64,000 nt of DNA from the NCBI GenBank assembly GCA_033030425.1, contig JAUFSD010000003.1, positions 2,976,001-3,040,000 of the forward strand, in the 5' to 3' direction. Below are positions 58,486 through 64,000 of this stretch, piece after piece. Position numbers and translations under genes: made by a program. Below the pieces are notes generated by a model, which saw nothing but the letters and a program-made list of their open reading frames with translations, did not search any database and had not been told where the DNA came from. This stretch comes from Verpa conica (lineage: Eukaryota > Ascomycota > Pezizomycetes > Pezizales > Morchellaceae). The stretch's first letter is position 1. Each line of letters begins with the position of its first letter.

Positions 58486-59744
58486 ATGCTCTTTGTGGAC
58501 AAACACCGGCCACGCTCTCTTGAGGCTTTGCACGTGAGTTTTCGTTGTCTGCTGAAGGGGCATTGTGGGAGAGGCCACGCGTGTTGTATGAGCACAGCTG
58601 ACGGCAAGCTCCATTGTTTACTCAGTATCATGAAGGTCTATCCACAAGACTAAAGGCACTTGTAAGTACTTGCAATACCTCCTCCCCTATCACCAAGGCA
58701 GTACACTAATATTCCCCCCAAGGCACAATCCGGCGATTTCCCCCACCTCCTAATCTATGGGCCCTCAGGTGCTGGCAAAAAAACCCGCATCGTTGCAACC
58801 TTAAAGGAACTCTATGGGCCTGGTGTCGAAAAAATAAAGATCGATTCTCGAGTTTTCCAAACAACCTCCAGTCGTAAAATCGAATTCAGTGTGGTAGCAT
58901 CCGTATACCACCTCGAGATTACGCCTTCTGACGTGGGGACTCATGACCGTGTCGTTATCCAGTCGCTCTTGAAAGAGGTTGCGCAGACTCAACAGGTGGA
59001 CCTTGCTGCGAAACAAAAGTTCAAGGTTGTAGTGATTAATGAGGCGGATCATTTGAGTAGAGATGCTCAGGCTGCGCTTAGGAGGACCATGGAGAAGTAT
59101 TCGCCCAACCTAAGGTTGATACTCATCGCAAATAGCACGGCGAATATCATTGCGCCCATTCGGAGTAGGACATTGCTCGTCAGAGTTGCAGCGCCGAGCA
59201 TTGAAGAGATTGTGGGTGTGCTAAAGCACGTAGCTTCAATCGAGGATCTAGGTTGGGAGGAGAAGTTGGCTGTGAGGATTGCGAATGAAAGCGGGAGGAA
59301 TCTTAGGAGGGCATTGTTGATGTTTGAGGCTATTCATGCACAAAAGTACCCGGCCCCACACTCCCTAATAGGAGCGGCACTAACTTCGTCTATAGTGAAA
59401 CTATTACAGACAAAACCCCCATCCCGCCTCCAGACTACGAGTCCCTAATCATGCAAATAGCAGATGAGCTTCTCGCAGACCACTCTCCACAAAGAATCCT
59501 CGCTGTGCGTGCCAAGTTTTACGATCTCCTAACGCACTGTATTCCTGCTACTGTCATCCTAAAGCTACTCACATTTCGCCTGATTTCGAAGATCGATGAT
59601 GCGCTGAAGGCGGATGTAATAAAGTGGAGCGCATTTTATGAGCACAGGATTCATTTGGGAAGTAAGGTTATCTTTCACCTTGAGGCATTTGTAGCCAAAT
59701 TTTTAAGAATTTTGGAGAGCTACTTGATGGGAATGGAATTCTAG
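58486..59744 (+). CDS. RFC5: Replication factor C subunit (yeast Rfc5 / human RFC3 type)
   Basis: AAA+ subunit of the PCNA clamp loader for DNA replication and repair. Four exons (58486-58533, 58626-58661, 58723-59345, 59396-59744) give 351 residues. The start MLFVDKHRPRSLEALH continues as YHEGLSTRLKALAQSGDFPH. The Walker A is GPSGAGKKTR, with the KK variant typical of this subunit. Further boxes are YHLEITPSDVGTHDRVVIQS, the Walker-B-like VVVINEADHLSRDAQAALRR, and TMEKYSPNLRLILIANSTAN. The motif that usually reads SRC is SRT here (IRSRTLLVRV), with the arginine kept. The C-terminal collar includes ESGRNLRRALLMFEAIHAQN, TPIPPPDYESLI and HRIHLGSKVIFHLEAFVAKF. The last intron has a CACTAAC branch site. 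Confidence 0.95.
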
Positions 59745-60401
59745 ACACAGGCACCTGAATGGTTAGGAGGGTTGTAATGATAATTATAATTTGCAGCTGG
59801 CAAGAGAAAAAGAGATGGCGTTTGATTTGTATTATTATAGTTTAGAGATATACTTAGAGGAGCGGTGTAATGTTTTTTATGGTGATTGAACCTTGAGGGG
59901 TGTTGTGTAGCCAAGGCTACCATAAGTTGGTGCATACATATATTCCTTGGGGTCCGGTAGCAGGGCTTAGCTGAACATCTGCTGTGGAACCAGGCTTAAA
60001 TGAAGTGAACTGCAACTCGTATTGATAGATTTAAGCCTCTGTTCAGTTCCTCGCTATCATATTGCTATTTCTTCTATTTATGGAATAGCTGCTTCTGTTT
60101 GGTGGTTTTACATGTGCGTCATGAAATATCATTCGGTGGTTGAAAGCCTACAGAGTCTGTTTATGCCTAATCCTACAACCAGTATATAGCTGCGCATCTT
60201 GAAGATGCTCGATATATGCAGGGCTAAATTGTGGGGCGACGAGGATTTAGTCCATAATCAACAATCTGGCATTCACTTGGCATCTCTAGAGCCTCACCAC
60301 CCTAGCCACAGCAAGCCACACGAACATTCACTTCCTCTGAACCTCAACATCTTCCACTACCACACAACTCAACTCCCAGCTCTCGCTGCTCGCGGCTCAA
60401 G
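59745..60401. other. Intergenic region between RFC5 and the uL16m gene
   Basis: RFC5 terminator and promoter/leader of the ribosomal protein gene; a C/A-rich stretch (60290-60395) precedes the ATG. No other gene. Confidence 0.45.
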
Positions 60402-61253
60402 ATGCAGTCACTATCTCGCTCAATTGCCTCTCTGGCACGAATACTGCCCTTCCCACGCACAGGTACTGCCCTTCCCCCCCACCTTACGAATGTCACTAAC
60501 CCCACCTAGTCATGCCCACGGCCGTTGCGGCGCAACACCGTCTCTTATCCTCCTCCTCACCCGCGCAGGACTGGCTCCGTATGTCCTCCCTCCGCCGCTT
60601 CGGGGCCTACACATACAAAGATAATTTTCTTTTAAAAAACTAATCCCTCACCGCAGGTCCCAAGGGCGACCCCAAGCCATCTCAGAAGGGTCGCCCCCGC
60701 GTCCATACCGGCGGTTCAGTCCGTGGTACAACGGTAGTCTGGGGTGACTATGGTATGAGGCTTAAAGACCACCATAGGCGTCTCTCTGCGATGCATCTAA
60801 AAAATGCGGAGGAGGCGATAAAGAAGAAGCTACGTGGGATGAAGTATAAGCTCTACATGAGGATAGCTTGTAACATCCCAGTGTATACCAAAGGGAATGA
60901 GGTTAGAATGGGTACGGGGAAAGGAGGACATGATTTCTGGGCATCGAGAGTGCCGGTGTCGAGGATTATTTTTGAGTTGAAGGGAGAGGTGCATGAACAG
61001 ATTGTGAAGGAGGCGTTTAGGCTGGCGGGGGATAAGATGCCTGGTGAGTTCTACGGTTATTTGGGAGAGATGAGGGGGGCGAAACTACTAACGCTAGATA
61101 GGAATCTATGAGTTTGTGAGGAAGGGAGATTATCCGGTGATGGGGGTGACAAAGTTGACGCCGGAGGTGGTGGGGAAGATGGCGGAGAAGAAGTACAAGG
61201 TCCCGTTTAACAAACAGGCGCCGGCCAATGCTCCGGTGGAGAAGTTACCGTGA
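60402..61253 (+). CDS. MRPL16: Mitochondrial large-subunit ribosomal protein uL16m
   Basis: Component of the mitochondrial ribosome near the peptidyl-transferase region. Four exons (60402-60462, 60510-60578, 60657-61043, 61102-61253) give 222 residues. The N-terminus MQSLSRSIASLARILPFPRT is Arg/Ser-rich without acidic residues, as in mitochondrial presequences. The core is the L16 domain: KGRPRVHTGGSVRGTTVVWG, DYGMRLKDHHRRLSAMHLKN, KLYMRIACNIPVYTKGNEVR, MGTGKGGHDFWASRVPVSRI, IFELKGEVHEQIVKEAFRLA and GDKMPGIYEFVRKGDYPVMG, ending VTKLTPEVV and a basic tail. Intron 2 must use the GTATGT at 60579 to keep the frame (DWLRPKGDPKPSQ). Confidence 0.93.
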
Positions 61254-62195
61254 GTTTTATATGTGGAGAATCAAATTCATACATAACTTTAAAAGATGTA
61301 CATTACCTTTTTTTTTTTTGCTGTGAATATCTAAAGCTAGGTTTCTTTCACCGGTGAAAGTGGGGCTTTTCCGCGTTTTACCGAATGATTTCTTTCTTTT
61401 GTATTTTATGTGATTCGGCTTGAGGTCCGGAGATCGCTTGCTTGATACTAATAAATCTAGTAATTGTGCCCATTAATCAGATTGTTGCTCGCAGGCCAAG
61501 ACATGACTCGCGGCGGGAGGTCCGCATTCCGCATTGCAGAACAAGGATCACAGCAAGTGCGCTCACAAAAAATCTTGAATTGGTAAACTACTGGAATCTT
61601 TGTCCCCCATTACCATCAACACTTATGAGCACTCTGGTAGATTGGTCTACTTTGATATTTCTGCCTCTTGGTTATTATGGCTAATGACAAAACAATTTCC
61701 TACACGCGGTTCTGGTGCTACTCCAGCCTCGAGCTCTAGCTTAGGCGAAGGGGCTGTGATTAGGATTATCGGAGATCCATTCAAGGTATACCGTAGAAGG
61801 CTCATCTCCGGAAATGGTATCCCGGGCCATTTCCCTAAGTCATAGTTGGTCACTCGGTCACTGTAACAACTCGTACTCGGTCGGAGTGTAATTAGCAAAG
61901 GAGTCTAAGGGGTAGTATTGGTATAATTATTTCCTATAAAACTAGAGATAGAACTTGTTTATCAGTAGTGAGCGGGTACTCCAAAGGGTCGTGTTTGTAC
62001 TGAAAGGTGCTTTACTGGTAGAATATTATTGGCTTAGGGGTCTGATGCCCACTATCTTCTAATCACCTGTGATATATTTTTCTTCAGCCCACATGGACCT
62101 GCGGGGAAGAAGCTATATGTAGCTCTACCCTTGGAATGCTAATAACTATCGGTACCTTCGGTCTAGTTATTTAAGGGCTTAATTAACTATCCGGC
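61254..62195. other. Gene-free stretch
   Basis: No supported gene. ORFs at 61442-61684 and 61600-61845 lack any motif. A T-run occurs near 61309-61319. Confidence 0.4.
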
Positions 62196-62401
62196 TTGGT
62201 CCCCGTAGCATGAATGAATGAATGAATTTATCATAGTACATGGAGCCCTAAGGCTATGGTACTCGCACTCCACACTCTATCAGAGATGCTTGCAGGGCTT
62301 CACCCTAAAGGGTGCGGAATACCCCAACCGGCTCAAGGCCAGCAAACACCACCAATCTCACTCCACCGCAGGTCCACATGTCCCATTGGTCCCCGTAGCA
62401 T
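62196..62401 (-). mobile_element. Longest copy of the (TTCA)n-tailed retroelement with target-site duplication (copy D)
   Basis: The direct repeat TTGGTCCCCGTAGCAT occurs at 62196-62211 and 62386-62401 and flanks an insert of about 174 bases. On the reverse strand the insert ends CCATGTACTATGATAAATTC followed by TTCA repeats. Inside are a CACCCT-TT-AGGGTG hairpin (about 62301-62316) and, near the 3' end, an AGCC-TTAG-GGCT hairpin (about 62245-62256). The insert is GC-richer than its AT-rich host DNA. Confidence 0.85.
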
Positions 62402-63102
62402 AGATGTAATACCCTCACTTTTATTCTCTAATCTATAGATTATCTACATAGCATAGATACATATATAATTTACACGGTGGCCCCTAGCCTTCTAAGCTTT
62501 AGAGTTAAACTTTAGCTAACTACCCACCTTATATTTCAAAAGATCTAATATTTAGATGTAATATTTTGATATAATCCAGCCAGTATTATTAGAGAAAGTG
62601 AGTGAATAACCAAGTATAAGTCTAAGATATGGCCTTTTAGGAACGGTGTCTGAGCACCCTCTAGCTATATGGTTAGGTGAGTAATCAAAATATTCTATTC
62701 TAAAAAGAAATCGGGAATAATTAACGGCAGGAAATAACCCTCAACAAAAACAGAACACCAAACCTGGTATCTAATATGGTATAGGTTGCTAGTTAGTTTA
62801 TATCTATATATATCTAGATAGATTAAACGGTCAAGGGTTTTGTTAAGTCATAGAGATGTAAACCGTGGTACTTTACAGTACACGAAAAAAAAAATACTAT
62901 AGCGAGATAGTAAAGCAACAAAATTCTTTCCACTACTGTATATCCCAAAAGGAGAAATCCCACAGAAACCCCCAATAAACCAAAAGTATGCTACCCGTCG
63001 TCTAAATAACCTCTCCCCTAACCCTTAGCGTCCATCCAACCCTCCAAGCAACCGTCAGACCCCCCAAGAGCTCCCCCAACACAATCACCTTCACCACCCA
63101 CC
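62402..63102. other. AT-rich intergenic region ahead of CTK3
   Basis: Contains TA-rich tracts (62790-62830) and an A-run near 62883-62894. The last 100 bases become C-rich (CAACCCTCCAAGC...CACCCACC), a typical leader before the ATG at 63103. Confidence 0.45.
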
Positions 63103-64000
63103 ATGGCTTCTACCGACGACCCCTTCAACTGCCGCCTACAATTCACCCGTCTCCTCTCGCGCCTCAATGCCTCCGCCGGCGCGTCCAAACAATGTGCGCA
63201 ATTCGCGCTACGAAACAAAGAGCTCGACGAGGACCTATTCAGTGTCATACTAGAGCAGCTCCAATCTGTATGCTCGCGCTCTCTCCTCTCCTCTCCTCCT
63301 CCTCCTCCTCCTCGGTATACGCTGACTGAAAGATAAGGAGGAATGCACGATGAATACTCGCGTCAATATGCTCTACTTCATCGAGGTTCTCTGCGATATG
63401 AGTATGAAGACGGACTACCAGGGCTACGTGAAGATGATACAGAGGGACTTGCTACAGATTGTGGATACGGTTGTTCCGAATGATCCTGAGGGGGCGGCGA
63501 ATGTGGGGACTGTTAGGAAGGTGTGTGTGTCATACTTGTGGGGGAGGGGAAGGAGGAGAAGAGTGGACTGGGCTGACGGGTAGTAGATATTACAGAGTCT
63601 TAGGGATAAGGGTATAGTCGAGGAGAGTATGATGGGGGATGTAGGTGGGATGTTGACGGAGAGAGAGGCGGAACATAAGTATGTGTCTTGTCTTGCTAGT
63701 GGGCATGTGGGTAATGACTAATGGGTGTATAGGGCGGCAATCGCATCCCCGGCGGGGAGTATCTATGATGACGATGACGAGGAGCCAGGTGGTGAGGGAA
63801 GGGGGCCGGCAACAAAGAGGAAATTTGATGATGCGATAATACAGCAGCGGATGGAAGAGGACAGGGAGAGGGTAGGCTTCACAGTGAGGGGAGGGGAGAG
63901 AAGGTTATTGGTAATTGTTTACTGACCAAATGCAGCATAAACGTCTCCGCGAAAATATATGGGCAATCGGATACCCGGAATATGATGGTCACAATCCTGA
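63103..64000 (+). CDS. CTK3: CTD kinase I subunit gamma (Ctk3), 3' end beyond the window
   Basis: Ctk3 is the regulatory subunit of the kinase that phosphorylates Ser2 of the RNA polymerase II C-terminal domain. The start MASTDDPFNCRLQFTRLLSR continues LNASAGASKQCAQFALRNKE and LDEDLFSVILEQLQS, the Ctk3 N-terminal CID-like domain. After an intron (63268 to about 63336) it continues MNTRVNMLYFIEVLCDMSMK, then GYVKMIQRDLLQIVDTVVPN and GAANVGTVRK. A third exon encodes SLRDKGIVEESMMGDVGGML and TEREAEHK. A fourth is acidic and charged (SIYDDDDEEPGGEG, KRKFDDAIIQQRMEEDRER), and the last visible exon starts HKRLRENIWAIGYPEYDGHN. The gene is cut by the window edge. Its short introns (about 60-75 nt) are easy to place except the first acceptor. 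Confidence 0.9.

Noticed and set aside
1..64000. tRNA, rRNA or CRISPR-like arrays
   Set aside because: No cloverleaf with both A- and B-box sequences was found by eye, no rRNA-like stretch, and the only regular repeats are microsatellites. A tRNA scan would be needed to exclude tRNAs fully.

Overview
The window is nuclear DNA of a filamentous ascomycete fungus. Genes are split by many short introns (mostly 50-110 nt, GT...CTAAC...AG), the proteins match fungal families, and no bacterial operon logic is present. Gene-dense blocks alternate with AT-rich stretches of 1-4 kb that carry small mobile-element relics. That layout, with divergent but clear Pezizomycotina orthologues (acuK/ERT1-type factor, CENP-Q, GET2, Zip4), fits an early-branching Pezizomycotina lineage such as Pezizomycetes (truffles, morels). 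This placement is inference only. I used splice phase plus recall of family alignments to join exons; no database search was run.

Layout. 0.1-2.7 kb: bifunctional purine gene ADE5,7. 3.2-3.6 kb: a small Cys-rich hypothetical gene. 4.5-7.9 kb (-): meiotic Zip4/Spo22. 8.8-10.8 kb (-): ERT1/acuK-type zinc-cluster regulator of gluconeogenesis. 12.0-14.4 kb: divergent pair CENP-Q (-) and mitoribosomal mL61 (+), then convergent GET2 (-). 17.2-20.0 kb: PRP39 with a probable GC-AG intron. 21.0-21.5 kb: a small secreted protein gene with a short signal-peptide exon. 23.1-24.3 kb (-): OST subunit SWP1/ribophorin II. 25.1 kb: hypothetical. 27.0-28.2 kb (-): bHLH factor. 30.3-32.1 kb: TMEM135-like membrane protein. 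32.5-36.8 kb: SEC31. 37.4-40.0 kb: ARMH3/DUF1741. 40.5-42.0 kb (-): a seven-TM receptor-like protein. 45.8-47.0 kb (-): RPB3. 48.4-50.3 kb (-): ATE1. 52.2-53.1 kb: Aps1-type Nudix hydrolase. 56.4-57.2 kb (-): calcipressin. 58.5-59.7 kb: RFC clamp-loader subunit (yeast Rfc5 type). 60.4-61.3 kb: mitoribosomal uL16m. 63.1 kb to the end: CTK3, cut by the window edge.

The genes are housekeeping functions with no shared pathway. Several belong to the same cell systems: transcription (RPB3, CTK3), splicing (PRP39), ER and secretion (GET2, SWP1, SEC31), mitochondrial translation (mL61, uL16m) and chromosome biology (Zip4, CENP-Q, RFC).

The most notable unexplained structure is a dispersed family of four very short insertions ending in a (TTCA)n tail. 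Each is flanked by its own 12-16 bp target-site duplication, the signature of a 5'-truncating LINE- or SINE-type retroelement. Two further TA-flanked inverted-repeat elements (184 and 145 bp) look like Tc1/mariner-pogo MITEs, and a third degenerate candidate lies next to one of the retro-insertions.
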